38,202 nt of DNA, taken from contig BFEA01000004.1 in NCBI GenBank assembly GCA_003427395.1, positions 7,510,936 through 7,549,137 on the forward strand, given 5' to 3'. Shown piece after piece: positions 9,756 through 18,508 of this stretch. The number at the start of each line of letters is the position of its first letter. Position 1 is the stretch's first letter. The position numbers and the translations under genes are program-made. The notes below the pieces were generated by a model, which ran no database searches, was not told the DNA's origin, and saw nothing but the letters and a program-made list of their open reading frames with translations. Source of the stretch: Chara braunii (Eukaryota; Streptophyta; Charophyceae; Charales; Characeae).

Positions 9756-10070
9756 TTTGTTATGTGCTCCCCGAAGTCTTCAATCCCCCAATTTTGTTGG
9801 ACAAGAGGAGTACGCCCCCTCACGTGTGTAGCCCAGCCCATAAGGGCCATGCGGACTTGACGTCATCCCCACCTTCCTCCAGTATATCACTGGCAGTTTT
9901 TTGTGAAAGGTCGTCCACTCTTCCTCAGCCCCCAAGTACTTCCACTAGTCACCCCTCTCACCGGGGGCGCTCTGCGACTTCACCCCAAACTCCCATCCTC
10001 TGAAAGACTGGTTACGAGCACAAGCACTATGCTAACAGGGAAGTGTCCTAGCAGAGGCGGTGCCCAAGGA
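9756..10070. other. Unassigned sequence
   Basis: No gene, RNA or repeat recognised. Confidence 0.35.
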
Positions 10071-10079
10071 TCCCTCCCG

Positions 10080-10142
10080 CCGAACCTCGAGCCCACAACC
10101 TCTCGCCGGATATATCAATGCTCTAACCACCTAATCGATCGT
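10080..10142 (-). other. tRNA-like sequence (SINE head or tRNA pseudogene)
   Basis: Read on the minus strand, GATTAGGTGGTTAGAGCATTGA resembles a tRNA D-arm (A box). About 35 bases later GTGGGCTCGAGGTTCGGC resembles a T-arm (B box). The stems pair poorly and no clear anticodon arm forms, so this is a decayed tRNA relative and not a working gene. A second tRNA-like unit in the same orientation lies about 100 bp away. Confidence 0.5.
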
Positions 10143-10237
10143 GCTTGCTGTCGTGGGAGCTACCACAGCTATGCTAGGCTGGGAGACTACTCCATGGGGT
10201 GTCAATCTAACACCAACCCGAGCATCTGGAGGACAGG

Positions 10238-10318
10238 ATGACGCCGATTGGAATCGAACCCAAAATCTGTCCTTTGTGATGCCGGTGCTCTTACCAACTG
10301 AGCAACCACATTCCGTCC
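10238..10318 (-). other. tRNA-like sequence (SINE head or tRNA pseudogene)
   Basis: On the minus strand GCTCAGTTGGTAAGAGC forms a good D-arm with a 4-bp stem and a GG-containing loop. GGGTTCGATTCC gives a T-loop with a G53-C61 pair and the TTCGATT loop. The T-stem has a mismatch, the anticodon stem does not close well and the acceptor pairs only in part. It is most likely a tRNA-derived SINE head or a pseudogene. No poly(A) or body downstream is clear. Confidence 0.6.
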
Positions 10319-10572
10319 TTTCGATTATTCTTCTCATATTCTTGGCGTAGCAGGATTCGGGTAGCGTGAGGTGAAATTGAGAGAAGAATGTAGCTTACAG
10401 CTTTTGTGTGTCTGCATTGGCTTTTTTTATTTTCTTTTATAGTCTTGTCTTTTTATTAAAAATACAAGCCGGGAACTGGGCCTGGTGTCACAACAACATT
10501 GGCCTTTTTTAAGTGTTTTGTCCCACTGCAAGTCCATTCAAAATGTCTGTGCTGTGAATATTATCTGTATAA
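10319..10572. other. Unassigned sequence
   Basis: T-rich around 10420-10450. At about 10466-10490 the minus strand has a weak match to the GGGACGCTGGGCCCGG repeat family. Nothing else recognised. Confidence 0.35.
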
Positions 10573-10641
10573 GGGACGCTGGACCCGTTTTCCAGCAGGT
10601 GTTTCTCCCCACCAATAGATGGGAGCCAGCAGGTAACCTGC
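10573..10641 (+). repeat. GGGACGCTGG family repeat, copy 1
   Basis: Starts GGGACGCTGGACCCGTTTTC, then CAGCAGGTG, CTCCCCACCAATAGA and GGGAGCCAGCAGGTAACCTG. Members of the family occur at 11768, 12584 (minus), 12716, 13010, 15421 (minus), 20216 and 23158. A TA-flanked MITE has inserted at the right end of this copy. Confidence 0.8.
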
Positions 10642-10643
10642 TA

Positions 10644-10748
10644 CAGTCTTCCCCCGACTACAACGTACGGTCATTATAGCTGTATCTAGACTGAAATGTG
10701 GCCCAAATTCAGCTATAATGACCGTACATTGTATTCAGGGGAAGACTG
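10644..10748. mobile_element. 105-bp TIR element (MITE) with TA target duplication, pogo/Tc1-mariner-like
   Basis: The element begins CAGTCTTCCCCCGACTACAA and ends with the inverse, ...TTCAGGGGAAGACTG. The ~39-base terminal inverted repeats differ at only about three positions. TA dinucleotides flank both ends (10642-10643 and 10749-10750), as expected for Tc1/mariner/pogo insertions. It has no coding capacity, so any transposase would have to come from elsewhere. A diverged second copy lies at about 22762-22874. The family assignment rests only on the TIR style and the TA duplication. Confidence 0.82.
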
Positions 10749-10750
10749 TA

Positions 10751-11083
10751 GTGATGGGGGCTCCTATCACCACCACTAGCAAAGCCACCTGGTGTTAGGG
10801 GGGGAAAGAAAAGAAAACCGAAAACAATTCTTCCAAAGGCTTTGGTTGTCTTGGTTCGTTTTTTTTTTTCGGTTTTCCGGTCCTTTTCAACGGACTTTTT
10901 CATCCTGCGGCAAGGGGCAAGGTCTCACTAGCAAACAGGATTGGATTAAATGCCTGCATCTCGACGTGTTTGTGAAAAGGTGCAGAAAATTGAGATTGAA
11001 CTGCTTTTTCTGCACCTCGGCTTAAAACACATTCAGATTCAGGAGCATAATCCAATGCTCGTCCCCAGTGCTGGGCCTGTTTC

Positions 11084-11085
<2 letters not shown>
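10751..11085. other. Unassigned sequence
   Basis: Contains a local imperfect inverted stretch of GGAAAGAAAAGAAAACCG against CGGTTTTCCGGTCCTTTTC (10801-10890). No gene recognised. Confidence 0.4.
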
Positions 11086-11143
<58 letters not shown>

Positions 11144-11237
11144 NNNNNNNNNNNNNNNNNNNNNNNNNNNNNNNNNNNNNNNNNNNNNNNNNNNNNNNNN
11201 NNNNNNNNNNNNNNNNNNNNNNNNNNNNNNNNNNNNN
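11086..11237. other. Poly(T) tract running into an assembly gap
   Basis: About 58 T residues (11086-11143) followed by 94 N (11144-11237). The gap was probably caused by failure to assemble through the homopolymer. Its true length is unknown. Confidence 0.95.
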
Positions 11238-11767
11238 CATCTACTCTTAACCCTAATTGATCTGATGTTTCTTGTTTAACAACAACAAAAAAAAAACAAA
11301 AAAAAAAGCAGTGGGGTTCAGGCCTCGATGTGGACGCAAATTATGACAGCCAACGCCAGCTCGCTGCCAGCAGTGTAAGAGGTGAAGAGACGGCTTGCTT
11401 GCAAGGGTCGAACCACCAGTTGCATAAGAGTCAGGTGAAACTACTGTTGAGGGTGATATGGGAGTCGTCCCCCCCGCCCTCTCCCTCCGCACCCCCCGAA
11501 AAGAAGAAGAAGAAGAAGAAGAAGAAGAAGAAGAAGAAGATAATGGAGTCAGGAAACCAAGGCACTGTAATTGTACAAGGCAGCTTGATAAAGTGTTTTT
11601 GAAAAAAAAAAAAAAAACAGAAAATGAAAAAGTGCAGCTCGACTGGTTAGTAGAGCATTCCAATTTTGAGCAAAATCTTAGAACAAAATTTCACAGACAC
11701 CAAAAAAAAAAAAAAAAAAAAAAAAAATCACAGACACCAAGGCCAGAAACTTTGTGTTTTGATGTGA
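11238..11767. other. Simple-sequence-rich unassigned region
   Basis: Holds an (AAG)n trinucleotide repeat at about 11501-11540 and A tracts at 11602-11616 and 11702-11727. A CACAGACACCAA sequence occurs on both sides of the last A tract (11693 and 11730), as in a target-site duplication next to an A-tail. The Glu-rich open frame over (AAG)n is an artefact of the repeat. Confidence 0.5.
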
Positions 11768-11799
11768 GGGATGCAGGACCCGTTTTCCGGTCTGTATAA
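11768..11799 (+). repeat. GGGACGCTGG family repeat, short diverged copy
   Basis: GGGATGCAGGACCCGTTTTC followed by CGGTCTGTATAAG. It resembles the first part of the family only. Confidence 0.6.
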
Positions 11800-12420
11800 G
11801 AAAAAGGAGACCTCGATATGAACCTGGCCGGAATGCCAGGATCATACCGAAACTGGTTGCCGGAGAAAGAATACAAGTCTTTATAAAAGCCGGGAACCGG
11901 AATTTGTCTTTTGGGGACAACGTCACAACGCCAATCAATCATGATACAATTTGTGGCGAGGTGGTGTTGTTTTCCTAGCACTCTTTTACTGATGACTACT
12001 GTAGGAAAATAGCACTCCAAAAAAAAAAAAAAAAAAAAAAAAGCCAGCACTTTCTGGAAAGACATACTGGACATCAACAGTCTCTGCTCAATGCCACTCG
12101 AGGGGACCAACGGCACATCTCTATGTGTGTGGCGGGCGCCAACCGAAGGGGAGGCACAGTGACTGGCCCATCGAAGAAGCTTGGTCCTGATGCTACCGGC
12201 TGACCACTGGCCCGTATCGCCCACCTGCTGTAGCAGGTGACGCACCTGCTGGTGGGTTCAGCTCCCGAATGTTCCCTCGTTGGAGGCTTGCGCACGGATG
12301 TGACTGCTACGGGGTTCCCTGTGATACTATAATGATGACAATAAAAAAAGGCCTGAAAGGTTGTCCTGTCCAGATTCGACAGGTAACTGAATTGGTTGGG
12401 CTTAAAATAATTTCTCATTT
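11800..12420. other. Unassigned sequence with an A tract
   Basis: A tract at about 12020-12042. Around 12225-12275 there is GCAGGTG repeated and GGTGGGTTCAGCTCCCGAAT, weakly like a tRNA T-arm on the plus strand. No supported gene. Confidence 0.35.
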
Positions 12421-12423
12421 CTT

Positions 12424-12430
12424 TAAAAAA

Positions 12431-12461
<31 letters not shown>

Positions 12462-12463
12462 AA
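12424..12463. repeat. (AAAT)n microsatellite
   Basis: About nine AAAT units after a short A tract. Confidence 0.95.
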
Positions 12464-12570
12464 ATGGCAGCATGGAGACTGATCCTCCCCCAGAGGATGG
12501 CCCTGGTGCGCCCGTATGATCGAGTGTTATCTCAGCCTTTTTTTTATAATACTTTTTAAAAGTTTTTTTA

Positions 12571-12658
12571 CTTTTTTTTTCCCAACAAACCCAATGCTCC
12601 ATGGAGTCCATTCTATTGGTGGGGAGCTTCACCTGCTGGAAACCGGGTCCATCGTCCG
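12571..12658 (-). repeat. GGGACGCTGG family repeat, minus-strand copy with A-tail
   Basis: Reads, on the minus strand, GGACGATGGACCCGGTTTCC, CAGCAGGTGAAGCTCC, CCACCAATAGAATGGA, then a GCATTGGGTTTGTTGGG end followed by about nine A (T at 12571-12580). It is the left arm of an inverted pair with 12716-12806. Confidence 0.85.
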
Positions 12659-12715
12659 AAATTCTCCCAGTTGAATACAATGTATGATGCTTGATATGCT
12701 ACACTGTATTCTATT

Positions 12716-12806
12716 GGGACGCTGGGCCCGGTTTCCAGCAGGTGCAGCTCCCTGCCAATAGAACGGAGCACTGGGTTTGTTGAAAAAAAAAAAAAAAAAA
12801 AAAAAA
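12716..12806 (+). repeat. GGGACGCTGG family repeat, plus-strand copy with A-tail
   Basis: GGGACGCTGGGCCCGGTTTC, CAGCAGGTGCAGCTCCCTGC, CAATAGAACGGAGCACTGGG, TTTGTTG, then about 25 A. The poly(A) at this end, and at the outer end of the inverted partner, indicates that this motif is the 3' part of a short retroposon. The two copies face each other head to head, with GAATACAATGTA / TACACTGTATTC in the centre also inversely repeated. Confidence 0.87.
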
Positions 12807-13009
12807 TCCTTGCTACTTTAGCTGATGATGGACAGCCTTTCCCGTTGACTGGAACTGGTGCTTTTGGACAAAGTTGGATGTCCCGCGGAGTGGCTTCTCC
12901 GGCCCCTCTGTGGGACGAAACGAACAGCAGGTGCAATCAGGCTGCAGTTGGAGATGGGCCCGGTCGGGAGTGCCTCACACAGCTCCACGTGACCGTGGCA
13001 AATATGTAA
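12807..13009. other. Unassigned sequence
   Basis: Nothing recognised between two family repeats. Confidence 0.35.
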
Positions 13010-13075
13010 GGGACGCCGGACCCGTTTTCTGGCTATTAAAAGAATGGTCATTTGGGAAAAAAAAAAAAAAAAAAA
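13010..13075 (+). repeat. GGGACGCTGG family repeat, truncated copy with A-tail
   Basis: GGGACGCCGGACCCGTTTTC, TGGCTATTAAAAGAATGGTC, ATTTGGG, then about 18 A. The middle of the family unit is missing. Confidence 0.75.
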
Positions 13076-13300
13076 GAACGATGACGACCACATGCAACAG
13101 ACTCTGTATGGACTCATCAGAGGATGGAGAACAAAATCTACACAAGGCGTCGACGGCGCTTCCCAACGAATGGACGCCGCAGATTATCAGCCAGCAACAA
13201 TATCTGCCCGCCTCCTCGTTCCGAGACAGCACACAGATGATTGCACTCACACACACTGTGGCGCCTGGAAACGTGCAGCTGACCCACCCACATGGAATGG
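13076..13300. other. Unassigned sequence inside a long open frame
   Basis: Part of a plus-strand frame open from 12874 to 13668. No domain is recognised, and the frame starts upstream of an A-tailed repeat, so it is probably not a gene. Confidence 0.4.
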
Positions 13301-13301
13301 G

Positions 13302-13745
13302 GACCGCACTCAATACATCTTCCCCAGCCTCCATCGTCTCCGACCGGCCTCACACGGATGACTGCAGTCTGTTTTTTGGAGCAAAAGAGAGGTCTCACCG
13401 TTACGTACCTCCCCTACAAGCTTCAAACTGCCTCAAAGGACGTACGCAAAAGAAAGGCCGTGGACTAGGGACCACACTCAATAGTTCTTCCCCAGCATCC
13501 ACCATCTCCGACAGGCCTCACACGGACGACTGCAGTCTGTGTTTTGGAGCAAAAGAGAGACCTCACCATTACATACCTCCCCTACAAGCTTCAAACTACC
13601 GCAAAGGACTTACGCAAAAGAGAGGCCTCACCGTTACGTACCTGCCCGACAAGCTTCGGACTGTCTGAAAGGACTTACGCAAAAGAGAGGCCTCACCGTC
13701 ACGTACCACCCCCACAAGCTTCGAACTGCCTCAAAGGACTTACGG
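13302..13745 (+). repeat. Nested tandem repeat (two ~173 bp units, five ~65 bp subunits)
   Basis: The larger unit, starting near 13302 and 13475, contains CCGCACTCAATA-like, TCTCCGACC-GGCCTCACAC, GACTGCAGTCTG and GGAGCAAAAGAGAG. The shorter subunit, GCAAAAGAGAGGCCTCACCG then TTACGTACCT, CAAGCTTC and CTGCCTCAAAGGACTTA, recurs near 13379, 13552, 13615 and 13679 and in part near 13446. One frame stays open across most of the block and encodes a repeated PHTDDCSL...GAKER peptide. I cannot link it to any known protein family. The open frame may be a by-product of the repeat. Confidence 0.8.
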
Positions 13746-14270
13746 TCGACCCCAGAGACTGGTACTGGGTGGATCCACACACACCGAACACCTTTTTGTC
13801 TCTCACAAAGCACTCAGCCAAGTTTGCTTATCTGTTGCGCTTACTTGTTGTGGATGTAGACTGGGGCACCACAATGTGGCTCACAATTTTCCACCTCTTT
13901 TTCTCGACGGTGAACGAGAGTTGGCTTCATATCTGTCATTGTCATCGTGAGCCTCTTCGTGTCCAATATGTGTGATGAATTTGTGTCCACTCCGTGCGAT
14001 GAGAAACATGCATGCATATGTGTGATGTGAAAATGCTCTCAATCGCGTGACTTGGAGTGAGATGGTTACAGGACTAGTACTACCGTGAATCAGGAAGTAC
14101 AGGAGGCAGGACGACTCTCGGGTAACCTAACCGGGGGACACCAGCTGGCAACCAGCGGATCGTCTGATCCTTGCACGCGCACAGCGTATAGCTGAACCCG
14201 TACCATACGGTTTTTCGAGCATCTATCTCGAAATAGCGTAGTCTCGGAGACACTCCACATACCCACAGAT
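13746..14270. other. Unassigned sequence
   Basis: Includes the end of the tandem block's flank and a TGTGATGAATTTGTGTCC-type local duplication near 13968-14000. No gene recognised. Confidence 0.35.
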
Positions 14271-14275
14271 GAACA

Positions 14276-14883
14276 GCTTTTTGGCATATGCTACCCTCTT
14301 TGACGGCGGCAATACGTGCAGGACTGCTTTGGCACATCATCCTGCACAAGGCAGTCCTACTGCAGCAGCCTGTTCTGTACCGCAGTCAAAGACAAGGATC
14401 ACTAGTCTGCAAAGCATGCCTTGGCCCTCATCTTGTGGAGGACCAGCATCATATATGGATATCATGTGCCGACTCTCAAAGCAGCCGGGCACGGTGGAAA
14501 AGAGACTGCCCCCCAAAACCCCAGCAATGGGGTGATCTATGGTAAACTGCTTCAATCCTACTCGGCACGGTGGTGCTGCAACTCTCAAAGCCTCGGGGCC
14601 TATGTCTATGAGAATCCCTCAGAGAAAGAGTGCTTTGGCAAGTACTATGGCAACAAAGGAATGATGTGCTGCTGTCTAATGAATCACCGCCGGAGCAGCA
14701 AGTCTTCCACTGAATCGAATGGGACTTGTGCCACATCATCTATTTAGACTGGAGGCAGAGATTTGGCAAATCAAGGAACTCGCATGCCAGGATCCTGTGG
14801 TTTCAGAAACATTGGGCGGCTTGCCCTTCTTCCCTCGTCTCCATAGACACATGTACGGGGGACTTTCGGTTTGGGCCTTTTTG
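14276..14883 (+). pseudogene. Decayed LINE 3' end (zf-RVT region and downstream)
   Basis: One frame contains RAGLLWHIILHKAVLLQQPV followed by VCKACLGPHLVEDQHHIWIS and C, giving the C-x2-C ... H-x4-C arrangement of the zinc-binding region found after the reverse transcriptase of plant L1-like LINEs (zf-RVT). The same frame continues with LWQQRNDVLLSNESPPEQQV and DWRQRFGKSRNSHARILWFQ, typical of the tryptophan- and arginine-rich C-terminal tail. Stops interrupt it at 14543 (TAA), near 14609 (TGA) and near 14713 (TGA), and there is no upstream reverse transcriptase. It is a 5'-truncated, inactive remnant. It is related to, but clearly diverged from, the LINE end at 16560-17298. Confidence 0.6.
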
Positions 14884-15420
14884 ACAAACGCTATGATACT
14901 TCCAGCTTTTGGCTCTTCTTATGAATACTGACGAAGTTGCTGTATGTTGAATTCATCCGGGTGTAAACACCTCAAACCTGGCAGCTTTGCCCAATTCCGA
15001 CATAACATCCTCCCTCGTCTATATCGACAAGCATGATGACCTCGCCAAGACGCCTAAAACGACAACACGCAAAGTAGCATCTCCAGGATTTCATATCGTG
15101 CATGCGCACTGTATGGTCTCCGTATATAAGGCCAGATGCACAGTAAGTGCCCTGGTCATGGCTCCTAACAGGGTATAGAGGGCGGCGAAGAAGAAACCAT
15201 GCAGCACCACGATGCTCAACGCCCACACAGCACAGCAAAGGCTATGTTACCAAACCTCCGTGCTGTCAGACTCCACTCCCACACTTGGATGAGAGTGGCC
15301 ACCATGAGCCACCAGGGACAGGCTGTGTATGGCGGCCGCAGCCTTGGACAGACACCCTCACCCCGGCGCTGGCGGCTTCGGGCACTAGCGCTAGGCCGCT
15401 TGGGCAAGCGCCACCGCCGC
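14884..15420. other. Unassigned sequence
   Basis: Moderately GC-rich, with no recognised domain in the open frames. 15340-15425 is strongly GC-rich (GGCGCTGGCGGC, GCCACCGCCGC). Confidence 0.35.
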
Positions 15421-15500
15421 GGGAACCGGGCCCAGCGTCCCATATAGAGTTCCACAAGTCATTTGAGATACCAGGGGCCATTAGCCGGCTTTGGCTAAGA
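15421..15500 (-). repeat. GGGACGCTGG family repeat, minus-strand copy with upstream module
   Basis: The minus strand reads TCTTAGCCAAAGCCGGCTAA then TGGCCCCTGGTA and, about 35 bases on, GGGACGCTGGGCCCGGTTCC. The same two modules in the same order occur on the plus strand at 20131-20260, which shows that the family unit extends upstream of the GGGACG block. Confidence 0.75.
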
Positions 15501-15589
15501 GTCAGTCTGAGAACCATTGAGGGAATTCAAGAAAATTAAAGAAGAGGCTGGTTGGAAAACTATGAAGGACTTCTTTTCGAACGCTCAGA

Positions 15590-16265
15590 ACCCCTAGACT
15601 CCCAAACAAAACTCTCTAAAACTGTCCAACACTGCCGTATCCCGGGCCTCACACCCCCACCCGGCTAGGTTATAGAGAAACACGACTCGCCCCAGGTCCG
15701 GCCAGCGTCGTCCCAACAGCAACCCTTGGTCGTCCCTTGGAATGCCCACCCCAAAGCATCCCCAGATCTCTCTACCGGGCCTCACGCTCCTGCAATCAGC
15801 AGGTTAGAGGGCAACACCCCAGCACCGGCCAACGTCGTTCTGGCAACGAACAACCACAGATCCATGAATGTACCAGTATCAAACAGCCTAAAGCAGGTTG
15901 CTAGAAGCCCCCAGAATCCTACAGCATTCTCAAAACCACCCATAAACAACCGAAACCAGCGGACTTACTTCTGAAGAATGAGAACCAATTTGAGATAACT
16001 CGGGAGCCAATATATCCAAAACCACGTTACCCCTGTGTTATTCAACAGACCACTCTACAGCTGCCTCAACCCAGCTATCCCAAAAACTAAGCTCAACCAG
16101 GTCTCCCACCCCCAACCGCTGGGTTACAGGGCGGCACGACCCCCCCAGCTCCGACCAGCATCGTCCTAGTAACAGCTCACGGTTAGCTACTGGACTGCCT
16201 TCCACCCTCGACAGTTCCCCAGATCTCTCTACCAGGCCTCTAACCCCCACATGACTTGTTCGGTA
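15590..16265 (-). repeat. G-rich dispersed repeat, minus-strand units
   Basis: Reverse-orientation relatives of 7000-7920. The minus strand has AGAACGACGTTGGCCGGTGC, TGGGGTGTTGCCCTCTAACC, GCAGGAGCGTGAGGCCCGGT and AGAGAGATCTGGGG (about 15755-15850). A further unit has ACGATGCTGGTCGGAGCTGG and AGAGAGATCTGGGGAACTGT (about 16060-16250). No protein domain is recognised. Confidence 0.75.
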
Positions 16266-16559
16266 CACCCGGACCACCAAACCCCCCCCAAACCCCCACT
16301 CTGGCAAGACTTGTCACAACGGAGCCACGATCTCCGTCGTTGCTGTGCCCTATTCCCGTCCCACCAACTAGCCCCCTCATCAGCAGGACGCGTCGTGTGC
16401 CTCCATCTACTATCCCCACTTAGCCAATGGACACTCAACCCTACCTATGTGACCCCCACATAGAGGGGTAAGCTGGAGAAGAAAACCCCACTACCCAAGT
16501 CCAAGTATATCTCCCACAACAAGTGTAAAAAAATACTAAAAAAACAGATACGAGAATAC
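16266..16559. other. Unassigned sequence
   Basis: C-rich plus-strand sequence, AT-rich from about 16500. It could include upstream LINE sequence, but no reverse transcriptase motif is readable. Confidence 0.35.
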
Positions 16560-17298
16560 ACTCTACAATATCAAAAACAGATGGCGGAATCTCGTGGGTC
16601 AGGAAGCAGACAAAATCACGCGAATCCACTGGGAAAAATTCAAACGCATCAGACCAATCAAGATCCGAAGTTTGCAATGGCTGATTGTGTACGCAGCTCT
16701 GCCAGTGAACCAATGGCTACATACTAGACGAAAAATCAATGACCCAAATAGCTCGGATTTATGTACAGTCTGCTCTGAAGGTTTGGTAGAAGACCTAGTA
16801 CACTGCCTAGTGTTCTGCAAAGAAGCGACTGAATACTGGGCGAGAGCATCTGCACTTTGGAACTCCCTCTTCTCTTCCCCCTTCCCCAAACAACCCATTC
16901 AGCTGCTCCTCTTGANTANCATCCCTGTTCAGGCTCGGAAAGCTGAGAGGTCCTGGTTCAAACTCATCAGGAAGGTGACCCTGTGGGTCATATGGAAGGA
17001 GAGATGCAGCCGAACAATCGAAGGACATTCCAATCCACGGGAGAAGGTGTGGTTAGAAANTAAAGCAATGATTCAAGCGGAGATCCTTTGCAGATGGCGG
17101 AGGACCAAACGAGCCTGGACGGAAGACGAAGAGCAGCGGAACAAGGAAAGANAGAGTTTTTACAGAACGTGGCTGGTTGATGGCAAGATTGGAGAACTGC
17201 GACAGGACCGGGTATGCTGGGAGAGATGGCATAATTCAAGTCCAGAAAGGGACTTCCAACGTCAGTCACCTAGGGAAGACTTAACCACGTCTTAGGCT
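16560..17298 (+). pseudogene. LINE (L1-like) C-terminal fragment with zf-RVT domain
   Basis: The open frame (GTG at 16594, open further upstream) encodes the C-terminal end of a non-LTR retrotransposon ORF2. IRSLQWLIVYAALPVNQWL is followed by LCTVCSEGLVEDLVHCLVFC, the C-x2-C...H-x4-C zinc-binding zf-RVT region that lies after reverse transcriptase in plant L1-like LINEs. Then VTLWVIWKERCSRTIEGH matches the usual LW-IW-ER tail motif. The endonuclease and reverse transcriptase proper are absent, so the copy is 5'-truncated, the usual product of incomplete target-primed reverse transcription. It ends at a TAG/TAA-closed C-terminus near 17295, followed by a 3' UTR and poly(A) at 17786-17816. Four ambiguous bases (16916, 16919, 17060, 17152) leave four residues undetermined. 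Confidence 0.8.
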
Positions 17299-17711
17299 GC
17301 AAGAGGATAAACATAATCCAGGGGGCACAGATGACGAGGGTCACATAAGGGGGGGTCCCTTCCCAGAGAGCCGGAAGCTAATGAGCTCCTTGCCAGGGCC
17401 CAATTCTGACGACCGGACAACAACATTCCAGACCGAAACTGTTGGTTACAAAGACAAGCGGCTGACTGTTCGAAGGGGGGCAATAGTGATTGAAAAGAGA
17501 AGAAGCAGGTGGATAAGGGTATCAGTCGTGCTCTTTCTAGGCTCAAGTGCTTTATCTGACAGTTCTGGATTCCGGATCTGAGAGGAAAGAGAGGGACAAG
17601 GCAAGCTGGCAGTCAATCCTCCCGGGGTGGAGCAATCAATGCTGCTCAGGGGTCCTTCGGCCAGATGGAAGGAAGCGTGTGTGAGTGTTAATTGTTGTTG
17701 TATATGTTTTT
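17299..17711 (+). other. LINE 3' UTR
   Basis: Sequence between the LINE stop codon and its conserved 3' tail. No coding potential recognised. Assigned to the LINE by position (inference). Confidence 0.55.
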
Positions 17712-17785
17712 GACTTGCCGGTGGAATAGGAACCGGACTGACGCTCCCCAGAATAGAAGGAGCCAGGACCATAAGGCCCTGTTGG

Positions 17786-17816
<31 letters not shown>
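17712..17816 (+). repeat. LINE 3' tail (74 nt) with poly(A)
   Basis: GACTTGCCGGTGGAATAGGA, ACCGGACTGACGCTCCCCAG, AATAGAAGGAGCCAGGACCA and a short end, then 31 A (17786-17816). The same tail recurs at 25636-25720 (plus) and 26244-26327 (minus), so it marks the 3' end of a mobile family. Confidence 0.85.
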
Positions 17817-17817
<1 letters not shown>

Positions 17818-18306
17818 ACTCTACAAGGCGGAATTCCAGCACTTATGAATTTAGGATTTCCAACTAGATCAAAAGAATCGATATCCATACACCTACAAAA
17901 ACTGAGGAATTCAATACACCAGTATTGAAGATCCCATCTCGTATTTCCCTGAGAAAAGTTCTGCTAGTATTTTATGAAAGACGAACATCATGAGAGAACC
18001 AATTCAGCATTCAAGATTGCGAAGAAACTTCAGTGTTCCAAATCACGAATCCATGTAGGATTTTTTAATATACGGCATCATGAAAAGATAGAAGAAATCC
18101 GGACAGGTTTAAGAGAAGCGTATAAGATCCATCATATGTCGAAAAAATTGTTATAGGGAATATCACGACTCAAGTATTACTGGTCTACAGGCCATCACGA
18201 CTCGGGAGTTAGCATCTTACACATCATCAAATTAAGAAGGTTTTCCAAGCACGACAGAATAGAAAATCACGACTCAATCTATCCAACAAATCCCTATCGG
18301 ATCCAA
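17817..18306. other. AT-rich unassigned sequence
   Basis: Clearly lower GC than the neighbours. A 60-codon plus-strand frame at 17974-18156 (MKDEHHERTNSAFKIAKKLQ...) has no family I recognise. The word ATCACGACTC recurs at about 18161, 18195 and 18269. It could be of organellar origin given the composition, but I have no sequence match to support this. Confidence 0.35.
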
Positions 18307-18508
18307 TATGCAATTTGCAGGAGCGTGAGGTCTTGTAGAGAGATCTGGGTTTTGCCGAGGGAGGGAGGCATTTCAGTGGCGAACCGGGGGGGGCTGCTAG
18401 GTGGCGAGAAGAGAATAGCTAAGGGCGACGTTGGTGCGGGTGGTACTGTCTCTGAGTTGTTAAACTCCTGGGTTAAGGAGGGCCAGGAGTCAAGCTAGGC
18501 TTAGGAAG
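18307..18508 (+). repeat. G-rich dispersed repeat, single plus-strand unit
   Basis: TGCAATTTGCAGGAGCGTGA, GGTCTTGTAGAGAGATCTGG, GTTTTGCCGAGGGAGGGAGG, GTGGCGAGAAGAGA and GGTGGTACTGTC match the last unit of the 7000-7920 block over about 200 bases. Confidence 0.85.

Noticed and set aside
11253-11265. Telomere-like CTTAACCCTAATT
   Set aside because: Only a single CCCTAA-like word, with no array. A chance match.
11458-11799. Glu-rich protein
   Set aside because: The Glu run is an (AAG)n microsatellite and the Lys runs are A tracts.
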